Below are positions 52,101-64,000 of a stretch of DNA of 64,000 bases, piece by piece (position 1 is the stretch's first letter; each line of letters begins with the position of its first letter). Source of the stretch: Anisus vortex (Eukaryota; Mollusca; Gastropoda; Planorbidae). Under the pieces are notes generated by a model. The model was not told the DNA's origin. It made no database searches and was given only the letters and a program-made list of their open reading frames with translations. Position numbers and translations under genes: made by a program. Location: assembly GCA_949126835.1 (NCBI GenBank), contig OX421505.1, forward strand, positions 7,076,587 through 7,140,586. Direction: 5' to 3'.

Positions 52101-54208
52101 TATTCTCTGCTCGTTACCATCCGCAGTCAAACGGGTGTGTAGAAAGAGCCAATCAATCTATAAAAATTATGATAGACAAAGTATGCATAGACAAACCTAA
52201 AGAATGGGATCTATTTCTTCCTATGATATTATTTGCATATAGAACGTCAATTCATGAAGCCACTGGTTATTCACCTTTCCAATTGTTATTTGGAAGACAG
52301 CCAAAAACTCCTTTTGGAAATTTCAAAGAAAACATCTTGAATAAACAAGAAACTTTACTATCTCCTTTTGAATTTGTTCAAAATGTCAGTGAACAAATAG
52401 ACTATACTAATAACATTGTCAAAAAAACCCTGGAAATTGCTTCTGCTAAGAATGCTGAGTCAGTAAATAAGAATAGGCATTTGAGAACTCTTGAATCGGA
52501 TGACCTAGTTCTTATACTATTGCCAACTGGCACAGGGCATAACAAAGAATGGTATGGTCCCTATAAAGTTATTAAAAGACTAAATGAAGTCTCTTATACA
52601 ATTTTGGTAGATGGTTCTCAAAGGAAATATCACATTAACACTTTGAGAAAATACAATCAGCTCAAAGCTGATAACGAAATTTTGAGCTCACTAGTTGCAG
52701 AAAATAGTATCAGTGAAGAGGCTCCAATTATAAATGCAGAAACATATTCTATAAATTACTGTACCACAATAAAGTCATGTAATATCAATCTCCAGCATAT
52801 TACTTCGCAGACAAACAAAGAAAATATTACCAGGATTATAAACAAATTTTCTAGTGTTATCAGTCATGAACCTGGTCACACCAATAGTATTGAGCATTCC
52901 ATAGAATTGAATGACCATACTGCTTTTAGATCTCAAACATATATAGTACCACAAATGTTAAAAAACAAAGTAGATGCTCAATTAGATAGTCTCATTGAAA
53001 AAAAACTCATTCAAAAATCCAAATCACAATATTCTTCACCTATGGTTTTGGTGAAGAAAAAGAATGGTGACATCAGAATTTGCTGTGATTACAGAAAATT
53101 AAACAAAGTCACCAATTTAGATCAAGAAGGCTTACCCAATGTTGAAGATATTGTAAACACAGTGGGCAAAGGCAAAATTTTTTCGAGTATTGATCTCACA
53201 AGAGGATTTTGGCAAATTCCGATGGCCAAAGAATCTATTCATTACACTGCATTCACAACTCATAAAGGCTTGTTTGAATGGACAGTGATGCCTTTCGGCC
53301 TTGTAAACAGTACGGCAACGTTTACAAAGATGATGAGAAAAATTCTAGCTCCTCATCCACACATCATACATTATGTAGATGACATCTGCATTTTCACAGA
53401 TAACTGGGAACAACATTTTGAAGCTTTAGAATTCTTGCTACAAGTCTTAAAAGAACAAAATCTGACAGTATCACCAGACAAAATCAAAATAGGTGTTTCG
53501 GAGATTGAATTCTTAGGCCATAAATTTACAAGCCAAGGTATAACACCAACTAGTAACTTCCAAGAAAAGATACTACATATAAAAACACCTACTACAAAAA
53601 AACATATCAGAGCTTTGTTGGGATTGTTCAACTATTATAGTAAATTCATTAAGAATTACGCACAAATTGTAAGACCACTAATTGAGTTGACAAAGAAATT
53701 CCAACCACAAAAAATAAAATGGAATGAAAGTTGTGCAAAATCATTAAACACTCTGAAAGAAATGTTTAACAGTCAACCTATTCTCACCACAATTCAGGAA
53801 ACTGATGAGGTCATACTATCAACGGATGCATCAAAAATTGGTCTTGGTGCATGTCTTATGACTCAAACTGTAATCAATGGGAAGCAGATATTGCAACCTG
53901 CTCAATATCTGAGCAGAGCTCTTAGTGAAAGTGAAAAGAAATATTCAGTTATAGAACTGGAATGTCTTGCGATTTTTTGGGCTGTCAGAAAATTGCAAAG
54001 ATATCTTCTTGGTCGACATTTTACTATACTTGTTGATCACAAACCTCTAATGAATTTTAATATAAGTAACATCAACAACAATCGCATAAATAAATACGCA
54101 ATGTACCTAACAGATTATCAATTTGACATCAAAACAATACGTGGAAAAGACAACCACATACCAGATGTTTTATCCAGATTATCAGTCAACATACCAGATT
54201 CTGAATAA
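49196..54208 (+). CDS. gag-pol: Gag-Pol polyprotein, Gmr1-type, copy 2
   Basis: The frame encodes a 1670-residue Gag-Pol with the same domain series as copy 1, each 16486 bp further on. The zinc knuckle starts at 50168, the protease aspartate codon is at 50603-50605, the second capsid-like segment spans 51077-51286, and integrase spans about 51428-52660. Reverse transcriptase spans about 52823-53725 with YVDD at 53372-53383, and RNase H spans about 53783-54181. No premature stop, frameshift or missing catalytic residue is visible. The protein reads as identical to copy 1, so at least one of the two is redundant and neither shows decay. The start is fixed by the same in-frame upstream TAA. Confidence 0.96.
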   Translation: MATSIYRIETNAEMYARAEALAEKFKLGEKEKINFIEEKVKLWTSEQKEHLSKIQQDEERAERAEKRAHDNEISKRAYDIEMAKLKAAQTSNNENEHTDNGNNLKRLKLPYFDGKSESIDSFFRTFEMQCKTEKIPQKDWSRYLLQSVKEKARTAMSYINIEEVTYDEVKRQMLAYFIKTPDYYRNKFHDVFLDNNKEPTAFVKDVEHYLITWLELMKIDLKNPQQILNMIVYDKILVMASDELFSYLKEKDINTNDKLINALNNFKDSHPNAALTKNKTNNLNTLQNDRSRNQTRFGNERRNSYSPPNFRRRNTNNRDRRHIQCFFCQGRNHIARDCFFKQQQTFKKEIYNNDNFNMQSGQNIQNRTFRRRGGRGNRYRQGNYNQNQNYFGQSNFNPNFSSHFAQNGNQNIQTQHFNHGVQGQTFNSNSMNANTYNQRSQQLNSIKEFTGQLLLFPCFVNEKQTLTLRDSGATCIVCNADLVLEHQYLPESEMVTLGDGSIVQCKVAQISIDTPWITGVVKAVVMNNSTAPLVIGNIPNIKQDNSFEIFQKWISQKTNCSNLQPKTLDEFNAEISADPIVAMQQRLTLMKTNKIDKKYWIRNLEVIRLNNKDNKDKLTSQNNNDNKDIFPKWNGSQPIENYISSFEEQCQKQEIPNDIKPILLTQHLNGHKKAFNIANRNIQSFEELKTSLNKQLVHKEKKEESNKISDRSKLDNKSSNEQKKQNLCTIQSEIKENAETSNVSFDKIDHDTLVQEQTKDKYIIKLIESIQNPNSYNFGKFEIQNKVLIRLWQTTTGPQQQIVVPKSLTHTIMSVGHNSPLAGHLGTNKTFRSLMQNFWWKTMRKDIKNFIKCCDQCQRKNKIHSRHMAPLQKFEKIGPPFHKIAIDIIGPMTASKKHKNRFALVVIDLATRWIEIAPLNEITSEKICNALLSIFTKFGFPSIILSDNGTQFLSHLTQAFTKMLQITQVFSARYHPQSNGCVERANQSIKIMIDKVCIDKPKEWDLFLPMILFAYRTSIHEATGYSPFQLLFGRQPKTPFGNFKENILNKQETLLSPFEFVQNVSEQIDYTNNIVKKTLEIASAKNAESVNKNRHLRTLESDDLVLILLPTGTGHNKEWYGPYKVIKRLNEVSYTILVDGSQRKYHINTLRKYNQLKADNEILSSLVAENSISEEAPIINAETYSINYCTTIKSCNINLQHITSQTNKENITRIINKFSSVISHEPGHTNSIEHSIELNDHTAFRSQTYIVPQMLKNKVDAQLDSLIEKKLIQKSKSQYSSPMVLVKKKNGDIRICCDYRKLNKVTNLDQEGLPNVEDIVNTVGKGKIFSSIDLTRGFWQIPMAKESIHYTAFTTHKGLFEWTVMPFGLVNSTATFTKMMRKILAPHPHIIHYVDDICIFTDNWEQHFEALEFLLQVLKEQNLTVSPDKIKIGVSEIEFLGHKFTSQGITPTSNFQEKILHIKTPTTKKHIRALLGLFNYYSKFIKNYAQIVRPLIELTKKFQPQKIKWNESCAKSLNTLKEMFNSQPILTTIQETDEVILSTDASKIGLGACLMTQTVINGKQILQPAQYLSRALSESEKKYSVIELECLAIFWAVRKLQRYLLGRHFTILVDHKPLMNFNISNINNNRINKYAMYLTDYQFDIKTIRGKDNHIPDVLSRLSVNIPDSE

Positions 54209-54370
54209 ATATGTCAATACAAGTAAATGACAAACAAACACTAATGTTAAATACATGTATATAATTTAAAAATGATAATTCAATTTTTGTTGAAAATATT
54301 TTTTTTCATGTCAATTTTTTACTGTGCATAAAATCTATGGCTAGATTTTATTTTTTACAGGGGGAGGGTA
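54209..54370 (+). other. 3' untranslated segment of copy 2
   Basis: This is 162 bp of AT-rich sequence ending in the polypurine tract. Nothing else was seen. Confidence 0.8.
54359..54368 (+). other. Polypurine tract of copy 2
   Basis: AGGGGGAGGG, 2 bp before the 3' LTR. Confidence 0.92.
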
Positions 54371-54863
54371 TGTCAGTGATTTAATTTATATATAATAAAG
54401 GGGAAGCGACACAAACAATAGTTTGTGTGTTGTGTAGGTTTGCATCCCTTTGACCACATATTGTATAGTGTGTGTATTGTTTTTATTTATATAGAACAAT
54501 CCAGCAAGTGTGAACTGTTTTTAGATTGCATGCTTTTTGTGAGACATGGCTTTTGCTTGGTCATGTGTTTGAGAGAATAAAATCAGTTAGAGCTAAAGTG
54601 TAGAAGAAAGAGGTTGTGTAATGTTTTATAGCAACATGGACTTGTGTTTATAATTCATAATTGTTGGATGTACTGTGAATAATGTATTGTGAGTAATAAT
54701 AAATACATATATATATTGCTGCAAAGATTTGATTTATCAAGTTTGTTAAACGTACTGTGAAAATAACATTAAAGAAACATTTAACTCAACTCAACCAACT
54801 CAATCAACTCATGATTCTATTAGCCTCCGAAGAACACTAATAATTAAAATAGAATTAATTACA
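54371..54863 (+). repeat. 3' LTR of copy 2
   Basis: 493 bp with the same ends as the other three LTRs in the window. Confidence 0.95.
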
Positions 54864-54868
54864 GTTAC
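54864..54868. repeat. Target-site duplication, 3' side of copy 2 (GTTAC)
   Basis: GTTAC, then TAAATATTCAC of the satellite. Confidence 0.95.
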
Positions 54869-57800
54869 TAAATATTCACTTTAAACATAAAAATGACTAA
54901 ATATTCACACTTTAAACATAAAATTGACTAAATATTCACTTTAAACATAAAAGTGACAAAATGTTCAATTTAAACATAAAAGTGACTAAATATTGCCTTT
55001 AAACATAAAAGTGAGTAAATATTCACTATCAACCAAAAAGAAACTAAATATCACACTTTAAACATAATAAAAGTGACTTAATATTCACTTTAAACATACA
55101 AGTGACTAAATATTCACTTTAAACATTAAAATGACTAAATATTCACTTTAAACATAAAAGTGACTGAATATTCACTTTAAACACAAAAGTGAATAAATAT
55201 TAACTTTAAACGTAAAAATGACTAAATATTCACACTTTTAACATAAAAGTGACTAAATATTCACTTTAAACATAAAAGTGACTAATGATTTACTTTAAAC
55301 ATTAAAGTTACTAAATATTCACTTTAAACATAAAAGTGACTAAATATTCACTTTACACATTAAAGTTACTAAACATTCACTTTAAACATAAAAGTGAGTA
55401 AACATTCACTTTCAACCAAAAAGTAACTAAATATCACACTTTAAACATAAAAGTGACTAAATATTCATTTAAACATAAAAGTGACTAAATATTCACTTTT
55501 AACATAAAAGTGACTAAATATTCACACTTTAAACATAAAAGTGACTAAATATTCACTTTAAACATAAAAATGACTAAATATTCACTTTAAACATAAAAGT
55601 GACTAAATATTCACTTTAAACATAAAAGTGAGTAAACATTCACTTTCAACCAAAAAGTAACTAAATATTACACTTTAAAAAAAAAAGTGACTAAATATTC
55701 ATTATAAACAAAAAAGTGACTAAATATTCACTTTAAACATAAAAGAGACTAGATATTCACTTTAAAAAATAAAAGTGACTAAATATTAACTTTAAACATA
55801 GAAGTGACTAAATTTTCACTTTAAACATAAAAGTTACTAAATATTCACTTAAAACATAAACATGACTAATTATTCACACTTTTAACATAAAAGTGACTAA
55901 ATATTCACTTTTAACATAAAAGTGACTAAATATTCACTTTAAACATAAAAGTGACTTAATATTCACTTTAAACTTAAAAGTGACTAAATGTTCACTTTAA
56001 ACATAAAAGTGACTAAATATTCACTTTAAACATAATAGTGACTAAATATTCACTTTAAACATAAAAGTGACTCAATATTCACTTTAAACACAAAAGTGAC
56101 CAAATATTCAATTTAAACATAAAAATGACTAAATATTCACACTTTTAACATAAAAGTGACTAAATATTCACTTTTAACATAAAAGTGACTAAATATTCAC
56201 TTTAAACACAAAAGTGACTAAATATTCACTTTAAACATAAAAGTGACTAAATGTTCACTTTAAACATAAAAGTGACTAAATATTCACTTTAAACATAAAA
56301 GTGAGTAAACATTCACTTTCAACCAAAAAGTAACTAAATATCACACTTAACAAAAAAGTGACTAAATATTCAATTTAAACATAAAAGTGACTAAATATTC
56401 ACTTTTAACATAAAAGTGACTAAATATTCACACTTTAAACTTAAAAGTGACTAAATATTCACTTTAAACATAAAAGTGACTAAATATTCACTTTAAACAT
56501 AAAAGTGAGTAAACATTCACTTTCAACCAAAAAGTAACTAAATATAACACTTTAAACAAAAAAGTGACTAAATATTCACTTTAAACATAAAAATGACTAA
56601 ATATTCACACTTTAAACATAAAAATGACTAAATATTCACACTTTAAACATAAAAGTGACTAAATATTCACTTTAAACATAAAAGTGACTAAATATTCACA
56701 CTTTAAACAAAAAAGTGACTAAATATTCAATTTAAACATAAAAGTGACTAAATATTCACTTTTAACATAAAAGTGACTAAATATTCACACTTTAAACTTA
56801 AAAGTGACTAAATATTCACTTTAAACATAAAAGTGACTAAATATTCACTTTAAACATAAAAGTGACTAAATATTCACTTTAAACATAAAAGTGAGTAAAC
56901 ATTCACTTTCAACCAAAAAGTAACTAAATATAACACTTTAAACAAAAAAGTGACTAAATATTCACTTTAAACATAAAAATGACTAAATATTCACACTTTA
57001 AACATAAAAATGACTAAATATTCACACTTTAAACATAAAAGTGACTAAATATTCACTTTAAACATAAAAGTGACTAAATATTCACACTTTAAACATAAAA
57101 GTGACTAAATATTCACTTTAAACATAAAAGTGACTAAATATTAACTTTAAAAATAGAAGTGACTAAATTTTCACTTTAAACATAAAAGTTACTAAATATT
57201 CACTTTAAACATAAAAATGACTAAATATTCACACTTTAAACATTAAAGTGACTAAATATTCACTTTAAACAAAAAAGTGACTAAATGTTCACTTTAAACA
57301 TAAAAGTGACTAAAAATTCACTTAAAACATAAAAGTGACTAAATATTCACACCTTAAACAAAAAAGTGACTAAATATTCACTTTAAACATAAGTGACTAA
57401 ATATTAACTTTAAACATAGAAGTGACTAAATTTTCACTTTAAACATAAAAGTTACTAAATATTCACTTAAAACATAAAAATGACTAAATATTCACACTTT
57501 AAACATAAAATTGACTAAATATTCACTTTAAACATAAAAGTGACAAAATGTTCAATTTAAACATAAAAGTGACTAAATATTGCCTTTAAACATAAAAGTG
57601 AGTAAATATTCACTATCAACCAAAAAGAAACTAAATATCACACTTTAAACATAATAAAAGTGACATAATATTCACTTTAAACCTCCAAGTGACTAAATAT
57701 TCACTTTAAACATTAAAATGACTAAATATTCACTTTAACATAAAAGTGACTGAATATTCACTTTAAACACAAAAGTGAATAAATATTAACTTTAAACATA

Positions 57801-60800
57801 AAAGTGACTAAATATTCACTTTAAACATAAAAGTGACTAATGATTCACTTTAAACATTAAAGTTACTAAATATTCACTTTAAACATAAAAGTGACTAAAT
57901 ATTCACTTTAAACATTAAAGTTACTAAACATTCACTTTAAACATAAAAGTGAGTAAACATTCACTTTCAACCAAAAAGTAACTAAATATCACACTTTAAA
58001 CATAAAAGTGACTAAATATTCATTTAAACATAAAAGTGACTAAATTTTCACTTTAAACATAAAAGTTACTAAATATTCACTTTAAACATAAAAATGACTA
58101 AATATTCACACTTTAAACATTAAAGTGACTAAATATTCACTTTAAACATAAAAGTGACTAAATGTTTACTTTAAACATAAAAGTGACTAAAAATTCACTT
58201 AAAACATAAAATTGACTAAATATTCACACCTTAAACAAAAAAGTGACTAAATATTCACTTTAAACATAAAAGTGACTAAATATTAACTTTAAACATAGAA
58301 GTGACTAAATTTTCACTTTAAACCTAAAAGTTACTAAATATTCACTTTAAACATAAAAATGACTAAATATTCACACTTTAAACATAAAATTGACTAAATA
58401 TTCACTTTAAACATAAAAGTGACAAAATGTTCAATTTAAACATAAAAGTGACTAAATATTGCCTTTAAACATAAAAGTGAGTAAATATTCACTATCAACC
58501 AAAAAGAAACTAAATATCACACTTTAAACATAATAAAAGTGACTTAATATTCACTTTAAACATACAAGTGACTAAATATTCACTTTAAACATTAAAATGA
58601 CTAAATATTCACTTTAAACATAAAAGTGACTGAATATTCACTTTAAACACAAAAGTGAATAAATATTAACTTTAAACGTAAAAATGACTAAATATTCACA
58701 CTTTTAACATAAAAGTGACTAAATATTCACTTTAAACATAAAAGTGACTAATGATTTACTTTAAACATTAAAGTTACTAAATATTCACTTTAAACATAAA
58801 AGTGACTAAATATTCACTTTACACATTAAAGTTACTAAACATTCACTTTAAACATAAAAGTGAGTAAACATTCACTTTCAACCAAAAAGTAACTAAATAT
58901 CACACTTTAAACATAAAAGTGACTAAATATTCATTTAAACATAAAAGTGACTAAATATTCACTTTTAACATAAAAGTGACTAAATATTCACACTTTAAAC
59001 ATAAAAGTGACTAAATATTCACTTTAAACATAAAAATGACTAAATATTCAATTTAAACATAAAAGTGACTAAATATTCACTTTAAACATAAAAGTGAGTA
59101 AACATTCACTTTCAACCAAAAAGTAACTAAATATTACACTTTAAAAAAAAAAGTGACTAAATATTCATTATAAACAAAAAAGTGACTAAATATTCACTTT
59201 AAACATAAAAGAGACTAGATATTCACTTTAAAAAATAAAAGTGACTAAACATTTACTTTAAACATAAAAGTGACTAAATATTCACTTTAAACATAAAAGT
59301 GACTAAATATTCACTTTAAACATAAAAGTGATTAAATATTCACTTTAAACATAAAAGTTACTAAACATTCACTTTAAACATAAAAGTGACTAAATATTCA
59401 CTTTAAACATAAAAGTGACTAAATATTAACTTTAAACATAAAAATGACAAAATATTCACACTTTAAACATAAAAGTAACTTAATAATCACTTTAGACAAA
59501 AAAGTGACTAAATATTCACACTTTAAACATAAAAGTGACTAAATATGCACATTAAACATAAAAGTGACTAAATATTCACACCTTAAACAAAAAAGTGACT
59601 AAATATTCACTTTAAACATAAAAGTGACTAAATATTAACTTTAAACATAGAAGTGACTAAATTTTCACTTTAAACATAAAAGTTACTAAATATTCACTTT
59701 AAACATAAACATGACTAATTATTCACACTTTTAACATAAAAGTGACTAAATATTCACTTTTAACATAAAAGTGACTAAATATTCACTTTAAACATAAAAG
59801 TGACTTAATATTCACTTTAAACATAAAAGTGACTAAATGTTCACTTTAAACATAAAAGTGACTAAATATTCACTTTAAACATAATAGTGACTAAATATTC
59901 ACTTTAAACATAAAAGTGACTCAATATTCACTTTAAACACAAAAGTGACCAAATATTCACTTTAAACATAAAAATGACTAAATATTCACACTTTTAACAT
60001 AAAAGTGACTAAATATTCACTTTTAACATAAAAGTGACTAAATATTCACTTTAAACATAAAAGTGACTAAATATTCACTTTAAACATAAAAGTGACTAAA
60101 TGTTCACATTAAACATAAAAGTGACTAAATGTTCACTTTAAACATAAAAGTGAGTAAACATTTACTTTCAACCAAAAAGTAACTAAATATCACACTTAAC
60201 AAAAAAGTGACTAAATATTCAATTTAAACATAAAAAAGACTAAATATTCACTTTTAACATAAAAGTGACTAAATATTCACACTTTAAACTTAAAAGTGAC
60301 TATATATTCACTTTAAACATAAAAGTGACTAAATATTCACTTTAAACATAAAAGTGACTAAATATTTACTTTAAACATAAAAGTGACTAAATATTCACTT
60401 TAAACATAAAAGTGAGTAAACATTCACTTTCAACCAAAAAGTAACTAAATATCACACTTTAAACAAAAAAGTGACTAAATATTCACACTTTAAACATAAA
60501 AGTGACTAATTATTCAAAATTTTAACATAAAAATGACTAAATATTCACTTTTAACATAAAAGTGACTAAATATTCACTTTAAACATAAAAGTGACTTAAT
60601 TATCACTTTAAACATAAAAATGACTAAATATTCACTTTAAACATAAAAGTGACTAAATATTCACTTTAAACATAATAGTGACTAAATATTCACTTTAAAC
60701 ATAAAAGTGACTCAATATTCACTTTAAACACAAAAGTGACCAAATATTCACTTTAAACATAAAAATGACTAAATATTTACACTTTTAACATAAAAGTGAC

Positions 60801-63800
60801 TAAATATTCACTTTTAACATAAAAGTGACTAAATATTCACTTTAAACATAAAAGTGACCAAATATTCACTTTAAACATAAAAGTGACTAAAAGTTAACTT
60901 TAAACATAAAAGTGACTAAATATTCACTTTAAACATAAAAGTGAGCAAAACATTCACTTTCAACCAAAAAGTAACTAAATATCACACTTTAAACAAAAAA
61001 GTGACTAAATATTCACTTTAAACATAAAAATGACTAAATATTCACACTTTAAACATAAAAGTGACTAAATATTCACTTTAAACATAAAAGTGATTAAATA
61101 TTCACTTTAAACATAAAAGTTACTAAACATTCACTTTAAACATAAAAGTGACTAAATATTCACTTTAAACATAAAAGTGACTAAATATTAACTTTAAACA
61201 TAAAAATGACAAAATATTCACACTTTAAACATAAAAGTAACTTAATAATCACTTTAAACAAAAAAGTGACTAAATATTCACACTTTAAACTTAAAAGTGA
61301 CTAAATATTCACTTTAAACATAAAAGTGACTAAATATTCACTTTAAACATAAAAGTGACTAAATATTCACTTTAAACATAAAAGTGAGTAAACATTTACT
61401 TTCAACCAAAAAGTAACTAAATATAACACTTTAAACAAAAAAGTGACTAAATATTCACTTTAAACATAAAAATGACTAAATATTCACACTTTAAACATAA
61501 AAGTGACTAAATATTCACACTTTAAACATAAAAGTGACTAAATATTTACTTTAAACATAAAAGTGACTAAATATTCACACTTTAAACATAAAAGTGACTA
61601 AATATTCACTTTAAACATAAAAGTGACTAAATATTAACTTTAAACATAGAAGTGACTAAATTTTAACTTTAAACATAAAAGTTACTAAATATTCACTTTA
61701 AACATAAAAATGACTAAATATTCACACTTTAAACATTAAAGTGACTAAATATTCACTTTAAACATAAAAGTGACTAAATGTTCACTTTAAACATAAAAGT
61801 GACTAAAAATTCACTTAAAACATAAAAGTGACTAAATATTCACACCTTAAACAAAAAAGTGACTAAATATTCACTTTAAACATAAAAGTGACTAAATATT
61901 AACTTTAAACATAGAAGTGACTAAATTTTCACTTTAAACATAAAAGTTACTAAATATTCACTTTAAACATAAAAGTGATAAAATGTTCAATTTAAACATA
62001 AAAGTGACTAAATATTGCCTTTAAACATAAAAGTGAGTAAATATTCACTATCAACCAAAAAGAAACTAAATATTCACTTTAAACATAATAAAAGTGACTT
62101 AATATTCACTTTAAACATACAAGTGACTAAATATTCACTTTAAACATTAAAATGACTAAATATTCACTTTAAACATAAAAGTGACTAATGATTCACTTTA
62201 AACATTAAAGTTACTAAATATTCACTTTAAACATAAAAGTGACTAAATATTCACTTTAAACATTAAAGTTACTAAACATTCACTTTAAACATAAAAGTGA
62301 GTAAACATTCACTTTCAACCAAAAAGTAACTAAATATCACACTTTAAACATAAAAGTGACTAAATATTCATTTAAACATAAAAGTGACTAAATTTTCACT
62401 TTAAACATAAAAGTTACTAAATATTCACTTTAAACATAAAAATGACTAAATATTCACACTTTAAACATTAAAGTGACTAAATATTCACTTTAAACATAAA
62501 AGTGACTAAATGTTCACTTTAAACATAAAAGTGACTAAAAATTCACTTAAAACATAAAATTGACTAAATATTCACACCTTAAACAAAAAAGTGACTAAAT
62601 ATTCACTTTAAACATAAAAGTGACTAAATATTAACTTTAAACATAGAAGTGACTAAATTTTCACTTTAAACATAAAAGTTACTAAATATTCACTTTAAAC
62701 ATAAAAATGACTAAATATTCACACTTTAAACATAAAATTGACTAAATATTCACTTTAAACATAAAAGTGACAAAATGTTCAATTTAAACATAAAAGTGAC
62801 TAAATATTGCCTTTAAACATAAAAGTGAGTAAATATTCACTATCAATTAAAAAGAAACTAAATATCACACTTTAAACATAATAAAAGTGACTTAATATTC
62901 ACTTTAAACATACAAGTGACTAAATATTCACTTTAAACATTAAAATGACTAAATATTCACTTTAAACATAAAAGTGACTGAATATTCACTTTAAACACAA
63001 AAGTGAATAAATATTAACTTTAAACGTAAAAATGACTAAATATTCACACTTTTAACATAAAAGTGACTAAATATTCACTTTAAACATAAAAGTGACTAAT
63101 GATTCACTTTAAACATTAAAGTTACTAAATATTCACTTTAAACATAAAAGTGACTAAATATTCACTTTAAACATTAAAGTTACTAAACATTCACTTTAAA
63201 CATAAAAGTGAGTAAACATTCACTTTCAACCAAAAAGTAACTAAATATCACACTTTAAACATAAAAGTGACTAAATATTCATTTAAACATAAAAGTGACT
63301 AAATATTCACTTTTAACATAAAAGTGACTAAATATTCACACTTTAAACATAAAAGTGACTAAATATTCACTTTAAACATAAAAGTGACTAAATATTCACT
63401 TTAAACATAAAAGTGACTAAATATTCACTTTAAACATAAAAGTGAGTAAACATTTACTTTCAACCAAAAAGTAACTAAATATTACACTTTAAAAAAAAAA
63501 GTGACTAAATATTCATTATAAACAAAAAAGTGACTAAATATTTACTTTTAAACATAAAAGAGACTAGATATTCACTTTAAAAAATAAAAGTGACTAAACA
63601 TTTACTTTAAACATAAAAGTGACTAAATATTCACTTTAAACATAAAAGTGACTAAATATTCACTTTAAACTTAAAAGTGACTAAATATTCATTTTAAACA
63701 TAAAAGTGACTAAATATTCACTTTAAACATAAAAGTGACTAAATATATTAACTTTAAACATAAAAGTGACTAAATATTCACTTTAAACATAAAAGTGACT

Positions 63801-64000
63801 AAATATTCACTTAATCATAAAAGTGACTATATATTCACTTTTAACATAAAAGTGACTAAATATTAACACTTTAAACATAAAAGTGACTAAATATTCACTT
63901 TAAACATAAGAGTGACTAAATATTCATTTTAAACATAAAAGAGACTGCATATTCACTTTAAAAAATTAAAGTGACTAAACATTTACTTTAAACATAAAAG
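54864..64000. repeat. Satellite array C, 29-bp period
   Basis: From 54864 to 62370 this copies array B at an offset of 16486. Beyond 62370 it switches register and resembles the sequence before copy 2 (46521 onward) at an offset of 15850. There, however, the monomer corresponding to the insertion site (62681 on) reads CATAAAAGTTAC with no element and without the CCTAAAAG variant. The last part (about 63480-64000) resembles the AAAAAATAAAAG-containing blocks of array A. The array runs off the right edge. No gene was seen. Confidence 0.97.

Larger units (their letters stand above)
46843..54863 (+). mobile_element. Complete Gmr1-type LTR retrotransposon, copy 2
   Basis: The second 8021-bp copy has every landmark shifted by 16486 bp relative to copy 1. 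Because target duplication and flanking satellite variants are the same, it arose by segmental duplication and not by its own transposition. The frame is intact and encodes the same 1670 residues. Confidence 0.95.
29445..62370. repeat. Tandem duplication of a 16.4-kb segment carrying the retrotransposon
   Basis: Segment 29445-45884 (satellite, element copy 1, satellite) reappears as 45931-62370 at an exact offset of 16486. Checks include both LTR edges, the coding frame, the poly(A) tract, AACCTCCAAG at 29702 and 46188 and at 41194 and 57680, and the rare AAAAATTAC monomer at the left end. A 46-bp stretch (45885-45930) separates the copies. I saw no internal difference but did not compare every base. 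Confidence 0.92.

Noticed and set aside
46843..54863. Copy 2 as an independent transposition into the same target
   Set aside because: The extended flanking satellite, not only GTTAC, is shared at a constant 16486-bp offset, so duplication explains it better.
1..64000. CRISPR-like array
   Set aside because: Units are contiguous with no unique spacers, the composition is satellite-like, and the element is a eukaryotic LTR retrotransposon.

Overview
The window is eukaryotic, almost certainly metazoan, repeat DNA. It contains no host protein gene, rRNA, tRNA or CRISPR array that I can support. Two components fill it: a very AT-rich satellite with a 29-bp basic period, and two copies of one complete LTR retrotransposon embedded in it. 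The retrotransposon belongs to the Ty3/gypsy lineage but has the rare Gmr1-type pol order (protease, integrase, reverse transcriptase, RNase H). Gmr1-type elements were first described from deuterostomes such as fish, sea urchin and ascidian. That fits an aquatic animal, but the species cannot be fixed from sequence alone.

Layout. 1-30356: satellite array A. 30357-38377: retrotransposon copy 1 (8021 bp; 493-bp LTRs; target duplication GTTAC). 38378-46842: satellite array B. 46843-54863: retrotransposon copy 2. 54864-64000: satellite array C. Every landmark checked in copy 2 lies exactly 16486 bp after its counterpart in copy 1, including the target duplication and flanking satellite. The two copies therefore come from one insertion followed by tandem duplication of a segment of about 16.4 kb (29445-45884 copied as 45931-62370, with a 46-bp spacer). 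They are not two independent insertions.

The satellite monomer alternates two inverted half-sites, TCACTTT and AAAGTGA, with spacers of 7 and 8 bp, so each 29-bp unit is a potential hairpin. Variant monomers act as register marks. They reveal nested higher-order duplications with offsets of 391, 617, 2120, 2540, about 2.7-2.8 kb, 3019, 3466 and 10121 bp, and finally 16486 bp with the retrotransposon included.

The retrotransposon looks recently active. The LTRs of copy 1 read as identical, the single Gag-Pol frame (1670 codons) is open, and all catalytic residues are present. A primer-binding site (tRNA-Leu-like, one mismatch) and a polypurine tract are in place. Its 1.86-kb leader is unusual. 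It holds a palindromic CRE, two YY1-like sites and an E-box, a 49-bp tandem repeat, and an uninterrupted 47-nt poly(A) tract ending 18 nt before the start codon. A second capsid-like segment lies between protease and integrase and appears to be an internal duplication of part of Gag.
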